From Nocardia colli (GTDB taxonomy: Bacteria > Actinomycetota > Actinomycetes > Mycobacteriales > Mycobacteriaceae), in assembly GCF_008704205.1 (NCBI RefSeq), contig NZ_VXLC01000006.1, positions 248,001-312,000 on the forward strand: a stretch of 64,000 bases of DNA, read 5' to 3'. The notes under the pieces were generated by a model that worked only from the letters and a program-made list of their open reading frames with translations, searched no databases and was not told the origin of the DNA. Made by a program: the position numbers and the translations under genes. Of the stretch, positions 8,014-16,595 are shown in pieces. Every line of letters starts with the position of its first letter. Within the stretch, counting starts at the first letter, position 1.

Positions 8014-11000
8014 CTAGGCGACGCCGGGCCGCGGTCGCCTGCTCCAGCGGGACGCGGGCGCCGTCGCCAGCCTGGCCACCAACTGTTGCGCGGCGGTCGC
8101 AGAGCTCCTGGGGAGCGCGTCCGGTGCGGTCGTCAGCCGAGTGTCGCGGGGAAATACCGGCTTATGCGCCGGATCCCAGGCCGTAGTGTCGGGAAACTGG
8201 ATGCCGCTCCGAATTGCCGCGGTGAGCAACTCTCGCTCGGTCAACGGCATCGGTACCGCGCACTCGCGCGCCCGCTTCAGCACCGCCATCACCATCGCCA
8301 TCACCTCGTCAGTTTCCGGACACCGGCAATGGCGGCCGCTGCGCCGCTCCCCCGCCGAACAGATCCGCACGAGACGCCCCGCCCCGTCATGCTCGACCAC
8401 CTCCACCTGACTGGTCAGCCCATAACCGGCGTGCGCCGGGACGGCGCTCACCCGCCACGCCGCCACGTACAGCGCGGGCGACAACGCGCTGGTAGCCGGG
8501 CTGCCCGCAGGCCCCAAATAGACCAGCTCACCGTGTTCCCCATAGAAGCCGAGCACACCGGACTCGGTGAACACGATGTCCCCCGGACGCAACGCCACAT
8601 GCCGCAGAGCGACCGCCATGATCGGCAATTCGAACCGAATGCACTCCGACAGTGGCAGATCAACAGCCTTGAACGCCTCCCGCACCAACCAAACCTGCGG
8701 CCCCACATACGGAAACATCAACGCGCCAATCGCCCGCAGCGCCGCCAACCCCGGTTCAGCCGCCCGCCCAGCAGCCTCAACCTGCTCGGCCACCGTATGC
8801 ACCAGCTGCTCGTATTGGGCGACGATCACTTCAGTCGAGCTAGGCGACTCACCTGCGACCGTCGACGCCGACCGGCGCCCATCGTCGGCCTGCCCATGCC
8901 GGGCGACCATCGCTTCAGTCGAGGCAAACAGCTCACCTGCGACCAGGGTCGACGCCGGACGATACCCATCATCTGCCTGCCAGTAACGGGCGACGATGGC
9001 ATCGGTCGAGGTAGAAGGCTCACCTGCGACCACGGTCGCCGCCGACTGGTGCCCATCGTCGGCCTGCCCATTCCGGGCGACGATCACTTCGGCCGAGGCT
9101 GGACAGTGCCCATCGTCGGCCTGCCAGTGCCCGGCGGCGATGGCTTCAGTCGAGGTAAGCAGCTCACCTCCGGCCACGGTCAACGCCGGACGATACCCAT
9201 CGTCGGACTGCCCACACCGGGCGATGATCGCTTCGGCCGAGGCAGGCAGCTCACCTGCGACCACTGTCGACGCCGGACGATAACCGACGTCGGACTGCCC
9301 ACCCGAGGCGACGATCACTTCGGTCGAGGCGGGCAGTTCACCTCCGGCCACCGTCGACGCCGGACAGTGCACACCGTCGGCCTGCCAGTGCCGGACGGCG
9401 ATGGCTTCTGTCGAGGTAGGCAGCTCACCTCCGGCCACGGTCAACGCCGGACGATGCCCTTCGTCGGTCTGCCCATGCCGGGCGGCAATCGCTTCAGTCG
9501 AGGCGGACAGCTCACCTGCGGCCACCGTCGACGCCGGACGATGCCCTTCGTCGGCCTGCCGCTGCCCGGCACCGGCGTAGTGCGGCACGGCGTCGGCGGC
9601 ACCGGGCGCGATACCCATCGAGTTGATCGGTGCCGGGCGTCCGCTCAACACGATCCAATTAACGTTCGGCCATACGCCACCCCAGCCCGGCGGCCGGCGG
9701 GTGAGCGGCACCGACTCCCAATTGATGCGGTGCGCCGTGGCTATTTGGTCATGCCGGATGCCATGCAGGTTCGCGCCGTCGGCCGCGGGCGCGAGCAGCA
9801 GCGCCCAGCCGCCGCCGACGTACAAGCCTTTGCGGCCGTCGACGAGGGTGAGAATGTCACCGGGCGCGGCCTGTTCGAGCGGCACGGGCACCCCGGACTC
9901 CTCGCCCGCGCGCGTGCGCAGGGTGATTCCGAGAGTCCTGTAGGCCTTGCGCACCAAGTCCATCGCGTTGCATTCGTCTCGCGGCCAAGCATTTTCGAGC
10001 TCGGCCCGGACAATCCGCAGCGCCAGCCGCCCCGGCGTGACCCGAACGCCGGAGTCGCGCAACTCGCTGCCCACCCACCTCCGATCGGCGCTCTCGCGCG
10101 ACTGAGCGCCGGTCAGAGCATGCTTGCTCGGCTGCCATGGTTCCGACGCCCGCGACCCGTACCAGGTCGACGGCAACGGCGTAACGAAGCGCGGCTCACC
10201 AGCACCGTCCACCGCAGCGACAATCCTTCTCGGCGCCACCAACCGCACCAGCCCACGCCACCGCCCGGCCCATCCTGCCGACTGCGCCGACAGCGGCAGC
10301 CCGCGGACGCCCAGCAGGTCACGGACGCTCGGCGGGCCGGAGCGCGGCAAGTCGCCATCGCCCGACACGTCGATGCCCGGCAGGCGACTATCACCCGACA
10401 GCCCGCGAACGCCCGGCAGGCCGGTGCGCGACAATCCGCCGCCGCCCGGCACATCGATGCCCGGCAGGCCGCCGTCGCCCTGCACGTCGGCGCTCGGCAG
10501 GCGACTATCGCCCGACCGGCCGCGGACGCCTGGCAGGTCACGGACACTCGGCGGGCCGGTGCGCGGCAAGTCGCTGCCGCCCGACACGTCGATGCCCGGC
10601 AGGCCGCTGCCGCCCGACACGTCGATGCTCGGCAGGCCGCCGTCGCCCGACACATCGGCGCTCGGCACGCGACTATCGCCCGACAGATCGCGAACGCCCG
10701 GCAAGCCGGTGCGCGACAAGCCGCCGACGCTCGGCACATCGATGCGAGGCAGGCGACTATCGCCCGACCGGCCGCGGACGCCCGGCAAGCCGGTGCGCGG
10801 CAGGCCTCCGACGCCTGGCAGGCCCGTGCGCGGCAAGCCGCTGGCACCAGGCACGTCGATGCTCGGCAGGCGACCTTCACTTGGCAGATCACGGATGTTC
10901 GACAGCCCGGCGCTCGGCAAGTCGCGGACACTCCGCGGGCCGCCGCTCGGCAAGTCGCCATCGCCCGGCACGTCCATGCCCGGCAGACGACTGCCGCCCG

Positions 11001-11517
11001 GCAGATCGGTGATCGGCAGGCGACTATCGCCCGGCAGATCGGTGCCCGGCAAGTCGCTGTCGCTCGGCACGTCGATGCCCGGCAGGCCACTTTCGCCCGG
11101 CAGATCGGTGCCCGCGGTCCGCCCCAGTTCAGCGGCGCTGCGCTCCTCGATCGGAGGCGTCGGCGCTCTGCGGGGGCCCGGCTTGCCTGCCTCTGGGTGC
11201 TTGCGTCTGATCCGCGCGCAGCGGTCGACCGCGAACTGCACTTGGTCGGCGGGGAGGTTGCAGCTTTCCAAATAGCGTTGCAGCAGGTCGGGTTTGGGGA
11301 AGCTCAGGTAGCCGGAGCCGCCGGCGTAGTTGTATACGGTTTGCTTGCCGGGGCGGCCTGCGCAGCGTTTCACTACGACCGCCTTGGATTGTCCTGAGGC
11401 GCGCTGGGCTGCGGCGGTCATCGCGAGGAACTCGACGCGCAGGGCGGTGTAGGTGGCGGTGTCGAGGTCCAGGGTGAGGTCGAGCTCGGCGCCGGCCGAC
11501 GCCCACTCGGCGCTCAA
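8014..11517 (-). CDS. Multidomain repeat protein: HTH, LPG-type repeats, two NlpC/P60-like modules, 29-residue repeats
   Basis: 1,167-codon frame starting at TTG 11517; no good ribosome site is visible, so the start is uncertain. Order: residues 31-105 form an XRE-like HTH as seen in actinobacterial proteins (KQTVYNYAGG, FPKPDLLQRYLESCNLPADQ); 138-408 hold about 25 units of an 11-residue repeat (LPGIDVPGDGD type) with shortened 6-residue copies (LSGDSR); 508-630 resemble NlpC/P60 (DECNAMDLVRKAYRTLGI, then PGDILTL and GLYVGGG); 654-902 hold nine 29-residue repeats (QADDGYRPASTLVAGELFAS type); 935-1030 form a second NlpC-like module (VWLVREAF, PGDIVFTESGVLGFY). The usual His is replaced by Lys in the first module and Cys is missing from the second, so catalysis is doubtful. 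No signal peptide is seen. The gene breaks the conserved order between the Rv2468c and Rv2471 orthologues. Function unknown. Confidence 0.75.
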   Translation of the reverse strand: MSAEWASAGAELDLTLDLDTATYTALRVEFLAMTAAAQRASGQSKAVVVKRCAGRPGKQTVYNYAGGSGYLSFPKPDLLQRYLESCNLPADQVQFAVDRCARIRRKHPEAGKPGPRRAPTPPIEERSAAELGRTAGTDLPGESGLPGIDVPSDSDLPGTDLPGDSRLPITDLPGGSRLPGMDVPGDGDLPSGGPRSVRDLPSAGLSNIRDLPSEGRLPSIDVPGASGLPRTGLPGVGGLPRTGLPGVRGRSGDSRLPRIDVPSVGGLSRTGLPGVRDLSGDSRVPSADVSGDGGLPSIDVSGGSGLPGIDVSGGSDLPRTGPPSVRDLPGVRGRSGDSRLPSADVQGDGGLPGIDVPGGGGLSRTGLPGVRGLSGDSRLPGIDVSGDGDLPRSGPPSVRDLLGVRGLPLSAQSAGWAGRWRGLVRLVAPRRIVAAVDGAGEPRFVTPLPSTWYGSRASEPWQPSKHALTGAQSRESADRRWVGSELRDSGVRVTPGRLALRIVRAELENAWPRDECNAMDLVRKAYRTLGITLRTRAGEESGVPVPLEQAAPGDILTLVDGRKGLYVGGGWALLLAPAADGANLHGIRHDQIATAHRINWESVPLTRRPPGWGGVWPNVNWIVLSGRPAPINSMGIAPGAADAVPHYAGAGQRQADEGHRPASTVAAGELSASTEAIAARHGQTDEGHRPALTVAGGELPTSTEAIAVRHWQADGVHCPASTVAGGELPASTEVIVASGGQSDVGYRPASTVVAGELPASAEAIIARCGQSDDGYRPALTVAGGELLTSTEAIAAGHWQADDGHCPASAEVIVARNGQADDGHQSAATVVAGEPSTSTDAIVARYWQADDGYRPASTLVAGELFASTEAMVARHGQADDGRRSASTVAGESPSSTEVIVAQYEQLVHTVAEQVEAAGRAAEPGLAALRAIGALMFPYVGPQVWLVREAFKAVDLPLSECIRFELPIMAVALRHVALRPGDIVFTESGVLGFYGEHGELVYLGPAGSPATSALSPALYVAAWRVSAVPAHAGYGLTSQVEVVEHDGAGRLVRICSAGERRSGRHCRCPETDEVMAMVMAVLKRARECAVPMPLTERELLTAAIRSGIQFPDTTAWDPAHKPVFPRDTRLTTAPDALPRSSATAAQQLVARLATAPASRWSRRPRPGVA
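8812..9558 (-). repeat. Nine tandem 87-bp (29-residue) coding repeats
   Basis: Codes residues 654-902 of the repeat protein. Units begin QADEGHRPAS, QTDEGHRPAL, QADGVHCPAS, QSDVGYRPAS and so on, each followed by TVAGGELPASTEAI-like sequence and VARHG or VARYW. One copy, near residue 799, has lost about 10 residues in frame. Confidence 0.85.
10294..11106 (-). repeat. Tandem 33-bp/18-bp coding repeats (LPG-type)
   Basis: Codes residues 138-408. The basic unit is 33 bases (11 residues), for example two almost identical neighbours near 10562-10630 differing at about one base. Shortened 18-base units (LSGDSR, LPSEGR) and 11+6 composites occur several times, so array growth by slippage or unequal crossover is likely. 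The frame is kept throughout. Confidence 0.88.
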
Positions 11518-12320
11518 CGCGTCGAAAAGTGGTCAGTGACACCCGGATTCACAGATAGCGCGCCGTCGACTTCCGCAGCGCGCCGGGCGCGCGGGCGGTG
11601 CAGGCATTCCGGCACGGCAAGACCGGTCACGTCAACTCCTCAACCTATGGAACGGAGGAATCCGCGGGCCGCGATGCTGCGCGCCGGTCACGCCGACCGG
11701 TGCTGCTGGGTCCGGATCCACCACGAGATGAGTTCCTGCCCGATACATCGCGTGCCTCGCGAACCCCAAAGCTTTGTCGGTGCAGCTCAATTCGGGACCA
11801 GCGCAACGCTCGCGCGCAATCAGCCGGCAATGCCGAGCGCGGCTCCCCACTGCACTGGGGGCAGCACCAAGTTTGCCACTCCGTCACACTTACGGCCACC
11901 CTTCGCGAGCAAAAATCACAAATGTGTAACTATGCCTGGCGCGATCAGCGCGCTGACCTCCAAAAATCCCGTCCACCAGCGACTTAGGCGTAAGTGCAAG
12001 ATCCCTTGACGCAAGCTTGGAGCAGCCTGGATGCTCTGCATAGCCGGATCCGCCGCGGTTCGACAGGAGCATCGGCGTGGTGAATGACCCTCACGACGAT
12101 GCGTATCGTGCAATCCACCCGGGACCGGCCGACAGCAGCACATGCGGTGCGCACCGAATCCACGCGAAAGACCAACCGCCGCAACAACTCAGCGATCCAC
12201 GAACGCACCGGGCACATCAGTCGATGCCGCCACCGATCACTCGCCGGATTCGAATGTGGCGCACGCCGACTCGGTCGCGCGGTCCAAGGGATCGCCAGGA
12301 TCCGCGCACCCCCGTCCCCC

Positions 12321-12392
12321 GCGCACAACCTCGCCTACCGCGCACAAATCAGCTAGCGATTTCGTGCGCGGCGGCACAACCCGTACGCGGCA
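12321..12392. repeat. Dispersed intergenic repeat, copy A
   Basis: Aligns without gaps to 17718-17789 with about 47 of 70 bases identical, including GCGCAC, CGCAC, CGTGCGC, GCACAAC and CGCGG blocks in the same order. Its centre is a near-perfect hairpin (12338-12350 with 12358-12371). Confidence 0.6.
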
Positions 12393-12735
12393 CCGATTTC
12401 CGTAGGCACTCAGCACGAGCACTCCTCCAGTCCGGCAAGGAGTTCGGTGGGCCACGATGCCAGTCGAGCGAGGCGATCTTCGTGCGTCACGGACTCCACG
12501 CAGTGGTTCACGGATGCCACCGCGCGAGCCCCTGACGGACGCTCGTGCGGCGACGCCTCCATTGTTCAGCCGAAGGCGTCGCCAATTCTTTCACGGCCGG
12601 GCCGTCCATATCCAGTCCTATTGACCCGCAGCCGCTTTCGCCGGACACAATTCGAGTCCAACTAGCGGATGCGGCAGTCCAAAACACGGCACGAGCTGCC
12701 TATATACCGAAGACTGCACCGCCGCAACAAAGTTC

Positions 12736-12769
12736 GTTGGACTCCAACCCGACCACGTTTGGAATCCAA
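12736..12769. repeat. TTGGAnTCCAA palindromes near aglA
   Basis: GTTGGACTCCAAC at 12736-12748 and TTGGAATCCAA at 12759-12769, centre to centre 22 bases (two helical turns). They resemble the palindromes at 7520-7640 on the other side of the repeat-protein gene. Confidence 0.6.
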
Positions 12770-12873
12770 CAAACTCGTTGCGGCGCAATATCATTGAAAT
12801 TGCAAATGCATTCTCACGCCGCCCGTGCAAACTCAATCGTGCGAATACCGCAGCATCCTCGGATCGATGCGGT

Positions 12874-14475
12874 CTAGACCAACCAGGCGGCCGTGTTCGG
12901 CGGAAGCTGCCCCCCGTCGAGCGGCGCACTGGCCAGCAGCACGTCCCCCGGCGGCAGCTGAGTCGGCGCCTGCGACGCGTTCAGCACGCAGACCAATCCG
13001 CCCTCCCGGCGGAAGGCCAGACAGCCGGGCGGGCTCCCGTACCACTCGATCCGGTCGCCGCTGAATTCCGGCCGCAGGCCACGCAATTCGATCGCCATCC
13101 GGTACAGCGAGAGGGTCGAGCCGAGCTCCTCCAGTTGCGCCTCGACGGTGTAGCCCGCCCAATCGGCCGGCATCGGCAGCCAGGGCTGTCCGGTGGTGAA
13201 GCCGAACGGGGGCGTGACGCCCTCCCACGGCATCGGCACCCGGCAGCCGTCCCGGCCACGCTCGGTGTGCCCGGAACGCTCCCAGGTCGGGTCCTGGAGC
13301 ACCGCGTCGGGCAGGTCGTCCACGTTGGGCAGGCCCAATTCGGCGCCGTTGTAGATGAAGACCGAGCCGGGCAGCGCGAGTTCGAGCATCATCATCGCGC
13401 GCGCCCTGGCCAGGCCGGCCGCACCGCCGCCGTAGCGGGTGACTTCGCGCTCGATGTCGTGATTGGACAGCGTCCAGGTGGGCGAGGCCGCGACCGGCGC
13501 GACCGCGGCGAGCGAGTTGTCGATCGCCGCGCGCACGTCGTCGGCGTCGAAGTCGGTCTTGGCCAACCGGAAATTGAAGGCCAGGTGCAGCTCGTCGGGG
13601 CGAAGGTACTCGCCGAAGCGCACGTTGTCGTCGACCCACACCTCGCCGATCGACACCGCGTCCGGGTAGTCGTCGAGCACCTTGCGGATGCGGCGGTGGA
13701 TCTCGTGCACGCCCGGGTTGTTGAACCGCGGGTCGTCGTCGTCATTGGCGAGCAGCGCGGTTTTGACCACCGCCATGTCCGGCAGGCCGGCCGGTTTGGC
13801 CATGCCGTGCGCGACGTCGAGGCGGAAGCCGTCCACGCCGCGATCGAGCCAGAACCGCAGGGTCTTCTCGAAATCGGCGGAGACCTCGGGGTTTTCCCAG
13901 TTCAGGTCGGGTTGTTCGGGGGCGAAGATGTGCAGGTACCACTGGCCCGGCGTGCCGTCGGGCTCGGTGACCCGAGTCCAGGCCGGACCGCCGAAGATGC
14001 TCGGCCAGTTGTTCGGCGGCTCGTCGCCGTGGGGGCCACGGCCGTCGCGGAAGAGGTAGCGGGCGCGTTCCGGGCTGCCCGGTCCGGCCTCGAGTGCGGC
14101 GAGGAACCAGGGGTGTTCGCTGCTGGTGTGGTTCGGCACCAGATCCATGGTGATCTTGATGTTCCGGTAGTGCGCCTCGGCGATCAGCTCGTCCATCGCG
14201 GCGAGCCCGCCGAAGAGCGGGTCGATGTCGCGCGGATCGGCGACGTCGTAGCCGCCGTCGGCCATCGGCGACGTCATCACCGGACACACCCACAGGGCGT
14301 CGATGCCGAGCAGCTCGAGATAGCCGAGCTTCTCGCGGACGCCCCCGAGATCACCGACTCCGTCGCCGTCGGAATCCGCGAAGGATCTGGGATAAACCTG
14401 GTAGAACACGGCCGACCGCCACCATGGTTGCGTGGTGCGATCCACCGGCACCAGTACGGCGGGTGTATCAGTCAC
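12874..14475 (-). CDS. aglA: GH13 alpha-glucosidase
   Basis: Hydrolyses terminal alpha-1,4 (or related) glucosidic bonds; cytosolic, no signal peptide. It is a (beta/alpha)8 glycoside hydrolase of family 13, with the oligo-1,6-glucosidase-like start WWRSAVFYQVYPRSFADSDG. From the GTG start at 14475 (533 residues), the nucleophile is D220 in FRLDVA, the acid/base E278 in SIGEVW, and the transition-state stabiliser D340 in SNHD. Region I is DLVPNHTS. A TTG 30 bases earlier is also possible; I prefer GTG because MTDTPAV is a plausible N-terminus. It is the probable orthologue of M. tuberculosis Rv2471, next to glbO as there. Trehalose-related substrates cannot be excluded. Confidence 0.92.
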   Translation of the reverse strand: MTDTPAVLVPVDRTTQPWWRSAVFYQVYPRSFADSDGDGVGDLGGVREKLGYLELLGIDALWVCPVMTSPMADGGYDVADPRDIDPLFGGLAAMDELIAEAHYRNIKITMDLVPNHTSSEHPWFLAALEAGPGSPERARYLFRDGRGPHGDEPPNNWPSIFGGPAWTRVTEPDGTPGQWYLHIFAPEQPDLNWENPEVSADFEKTLRFWLDRGVDGFRLDVAHGMAKPAGLPDMAVVKTALLANDDDDPRFNNPGVHEIHRRIRKVLDDYPDAVSIGEVWVDDNVRFGEYLRPDELHLAFNFRLAKTDFDADDVRAAIDNSLAAVAPVAASPTWTLSNHDIEREVTRYGGGAAGLARARAMMMLELALPGSVFIYNGAELGLPNVDDLPDAVLQDPTWERSGHTERGRDGCRVPMPWEGVTPPFGFTTGQPWLPMPADWAGYTVEAQLEELGSTLSLYRMAIELRGLRPEFSGDRIEWYGSPPGCLAFRREGGLVCVLNASQAPTQLPPGDVLLASAPLDGGQLPPNTAAWLV

Positions 14476-14609
14476 AGACGTAATAGTGCCAAAGTTTTGC
14501 GGCAAAAACCCTTAGGCGGAGCACCGATCTCAACTTTGGGCAAATCGCCAGCGTCCGCCGGGACGCGCCGAAAACCCTCGGCCCGTCTCGGTCCTCGACC
14601 GAAACGCCC

Positions 14610-15038
14610 TCACCAGGGGGCGTTCATCAGCGAATTCGCCGCCATCTCCAAGTAGTCCAGCAGAGCCTTGCGATGATCGTCATCGAGCAGCTCCGGCTCG
14701 ATCTCCGCCACGGCGATTCGCATGCAACGCAACCACGCGTCGCGCTCGATCGGACCGATGACGAACGGGTTGTGCCGCATCCGCAGCCGCGGGTGGCCGC
14801 GCTCCTCGCCGTAGGTGCGCGGCCCGCCCCAGTACTGCTCCAGGAACATGCGCAGCCGACGCTCGGCCGGGCCCAGATCTTCCTCGGGGTAGAGCGGGCG
14901 CAGCACCTCGTCGGTCGCCACCTCGCGATAGAACGCCGCGACGATGCGCCGGAACGTGTCCGCACCGCCGACCGCGTCGTAGAACGACGCCGGCGTCTGG
15001 TCCGCCGATGCCGCTGCTGTCTGCTCGCCCGAAGTCAT
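14610..15038 (-). CDS. glbO: Group II truncated haemoglobin (trHbO)
   Basis: 142-residue 2-on-2 haem protein that binds O2 and may work in NO/peroxide chemistry or O2 delivery to the respiratory chain. Relative to M. tuberculosis GlbO the key positions are kept: proximal His H89 in RMRHNPF, B10 Tyr Y37, CD1 Tyr Y50 in LYPEEDL, and G8 Trp W102 in RDAWLRCM. The block FLEQYWGGPRTY is nearly identical to the family. ATG 15038 follows a GAGAGGG ribosome site; the longer version from 15092 adds unrelated residues. It lies 134 bases upstream of aglA on the same strand, as in Rv2470/Rv2471 order. Confidence 0.95.
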   Translation of the reverse strand: MTSGEQTAAASADQTPASFYDAVGGADTFRRIVAAFYREVATDEVLRPLYPEEDLGPAERRLRMFLEQYWGGPRTYGEERGHPRLRMRHNPFVIGPIERDAWLRCMRIAVAEIEPELLDDDHRKALLDYLEMAANSLMNAPW

Positions 15039-15270
15039 AGACCCTCTCGATTCGCTGGATGCGCCGACGTCCATTGTGCCCGTGCCCGGCATCGACAGCC
15101 CACACCGCGGTTTTCCGGGGCGGCAAATCGCGGACCGGCGGCTCTTCAGCCACAGTTAACCGGACATTGTTGAAAATCACCGTGCAATAGCCGTCGTTCC
15201 ATGGTCAACTGGGTGGCAATCTCTGCCGAGCTAACAGCATGATCCTGCCAATCATGAAATTGAGGTCCAG

Positions 15271-15975
15271 ATGAAGCAGCGGCACAGCGCCAGATCGCAC
15301 GAGGCGCGCACGCACCGACAACTCCAGCCCGCCGACGTCCACAATCGTGGCTCGGGGGCTACTCCGCTGCATATCTTGTCCGATCATTATCCGGGCGCGC
15401 ATCACGGTCATGCCGATCATGCGCACCGCTCAGCATCGCCGCCCAGTGAGACTCCGAGCTGGTTGAAGCGCCGGGTGCTGCTTCTGAACGCCACCTACGA
15501 GCCGCTTACCGCACTGTCCGCGCGCCGCGCGATCGTCCTGCTCATCTGCGACAAAGCCGACACCGTCCACGGTGACGCCGAGGGCCCGGTAGTCCACTCC
15601 GCCGAAGCCGCCGTCGCCATCCCCTCGGTGATCCGCCTGCGCACCTACGTGCACGTCCCCTATCGGGCCCGCGTCCCGATGACCCGCGCCGCCCTCATGC
15701 ACCGCGACCGCTATCGCTGCGGCTACTGCGGTGGCAAGGCGGAAACCATCGACCACGTCATTCCGCGCAGCCGCGGCGGCGAACATTCCTGGGAGAACTG
15801 CGTCGCCAGTTGCGCGCCGTGCAACCACCGCAAGGCGGACAAGATGCTGAGCGAATTGGGCTGGACCCTGCGCTCGCCGCTGGTCTCGCCGAAGGGTCCG
15901 CACTGGCGGCTGCTGTCCACGACCGCCGACCTCGACCCGGTGTGGTTGCAGTACCTCGGTGAAGGGGCCGCCTGA
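15271..15975 (+). CDS. HNH endonuclease-family protein (Rv2469c-like)
   Basis: 234-residue protein. An N-terminal His-rich disordered stretch (about 1-60) precedes an alpha/beta region (LLNATYEPLTALSARRAIVL) and a C-terminal HNH/McrA-type nuclease fold. Zinc ligands are C150, C153, C181 and C184; the catalytic signature is D161-H162 in IDHVIPRSRGG, N176, and H186 in CNHRKADK. Such stand-alone HNH proteins are conserved across mycolata, and the target DNA is unknown. ATG 15271 has TGAGGT five bases upstream. It is divergent from glbO and convergent with the XRE-cupin gene, which starts its stop codon 8 bases away. Confidence 0.9.
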   Translation: MKQRHSARSHEARTHRQLQPADVHNRGSGATPLHILSDHYPGAHHGHADHAHRSASPPSETPSWLKRRVLLLNATYEPLTALSARRAIVLLICDKADTVHGDAEGPVVHSAEAAVAIPSVIRLRTYVHVPYRARVPMTRAALMHRDRYRCGYCGGKAETIDHVIPRSRGGEHSWENCVASCAPCNHRKADKMLSELGWTLRSPLVSPKGPHWRLLSTTADLDPVWLQYLGEGAA

Positions 15976-15982
15976 CACTCGG

Positions 15983-16552
15983 TCAGGTGTATTCGATCAC
16001 GAAGGTCGCCCACGTCCCCGGCTCCAGCGCCTCGAAGACGTGCGGAAGATCGCCCGGGTAGGAGATGTAGTCGCCCGGGCCGAGTTCGACGGGTTCGTCG
16101 ATCAGGCCGACCTTCGCGCGCCCGCTCGCCAGCAGGACGTGCTCGAAGACGCCGGGGATGTGCGGCTCGGACAGCCGGGCCTGGCCCGGCTCGGCGGTGA
16201 TCCGGAACAGGTCGCGGCGTGAGTTCGGCGGGCTGGCGGCCAGCAGGGTCGCGCGGTAATCCGATTCCGCGGCGGCGACGACCGGGCCGTCGCCCGCGCG
16301 GATCAGCCGAACCGCAGGGCGCGGCGGGTCGAGCAGGCCGGAGAACGGCATGCCCAGCGCGACGCACAGGGCCCAGAGGGTTTCCAGGCTCGGGTTACCG
16401 GTGCCCGATTCCAGTTGGGAGAGCGTCGATTTCGCGATGCCCGCGCGGTGCGCCACCTCGGTGAGCGAGAGACCGGCGCGGGTGCGTTCCCGGCGCAAGG
16501 CAGCGGCGATCACCGCCTGGGGCGTGCCCGTCGTCGAGTCCTGCTGTGCCAC
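15983..16552 (-). CDS. XRE-cupin transcriptional regulator
   Basis: About 189 residues. An N-terminal XRE helix-turn-helix (GLSLTEVAHRAGIAKSTLSQLE) is followed by a C-terminal cupin fold for ligand sensing (GPGDYISYPGDLPHVFEAL). Such proteins usually control the divergent transporter gene, here azlCD, probably in response to an amino acid. I prefer GTG 16552 because GGAGG stands just upstream of it; ATG 16564, four codons earlier, is an alternative. A short inverted repeat at 16568-16579 in the shared promoter region could be its operator. Confidence 0.9.
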   Translation of the reverse strand: MAQQDSTTGTPQAVIAAALRRERTRAGLSLTEVAHRAGIAKSTLSQLESGTGNPSLETLWALCVALGMPFSGLLDPPRPAVRLIRAGDGPVVAAAESDYRATLLAASPPNSRRDLFRITAEPGQARLSEPHIPGVFEHVLLASGRAKVGLIDEPVELGPGDYISYPGDLPHVFEALEPGTWATFVIEYT

Positions 16553-16567
16553 TTGTCCTCCCATTGT

Positions 16568-16579
16568 GTGGTTGACCAC
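16568..16579. promoter_or_regulatory. Candidate operator of the XRE-cupin regulator
   Basis: GTGGTTGACCAC, a perfect 12-bp palindrome-like inverted repeat (arms GTGGT/ACCAC) between the divergent regulator and azlC, beside the azlC promoter candidate. Confidence 0.4.
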
Positions 16580-16595
16580 CCAACAGAAAACCATA

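Larger units (their letters stand above)
11518..12873. other. Gene-free stretch right of the repeat-protein gene
   Basis: About 1.35 kb with no convincing gene: several open frames of 60-150 codons overlap on both strands without ribosome sites or normal codon bias. It contains one copy of a dispersed intergenic repeat (12321-12392) and, close to aglA, TTGGA-type palindromes and a lower-GC segment. It probably includes the promoter region for the repeat-protein gene at its left end. Confidence 0.55.

Noticed and set aside
10294..11106. CRISPR array
   Set aside because: Repeats are directly adjacent, of coding periodicity (33/18 bases) and without unique spacers; they are an in-frame protein repeat.
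7960..11397. 1,145-codon open frame on the plus strand opposite the repeat-protein gene
   Set aside because: Arg/Pro-rich product with no recognisable motif; it is open because the repeats and high GC remove stop codons. HTH and NlpC-like motifs are found only on the minus strand.
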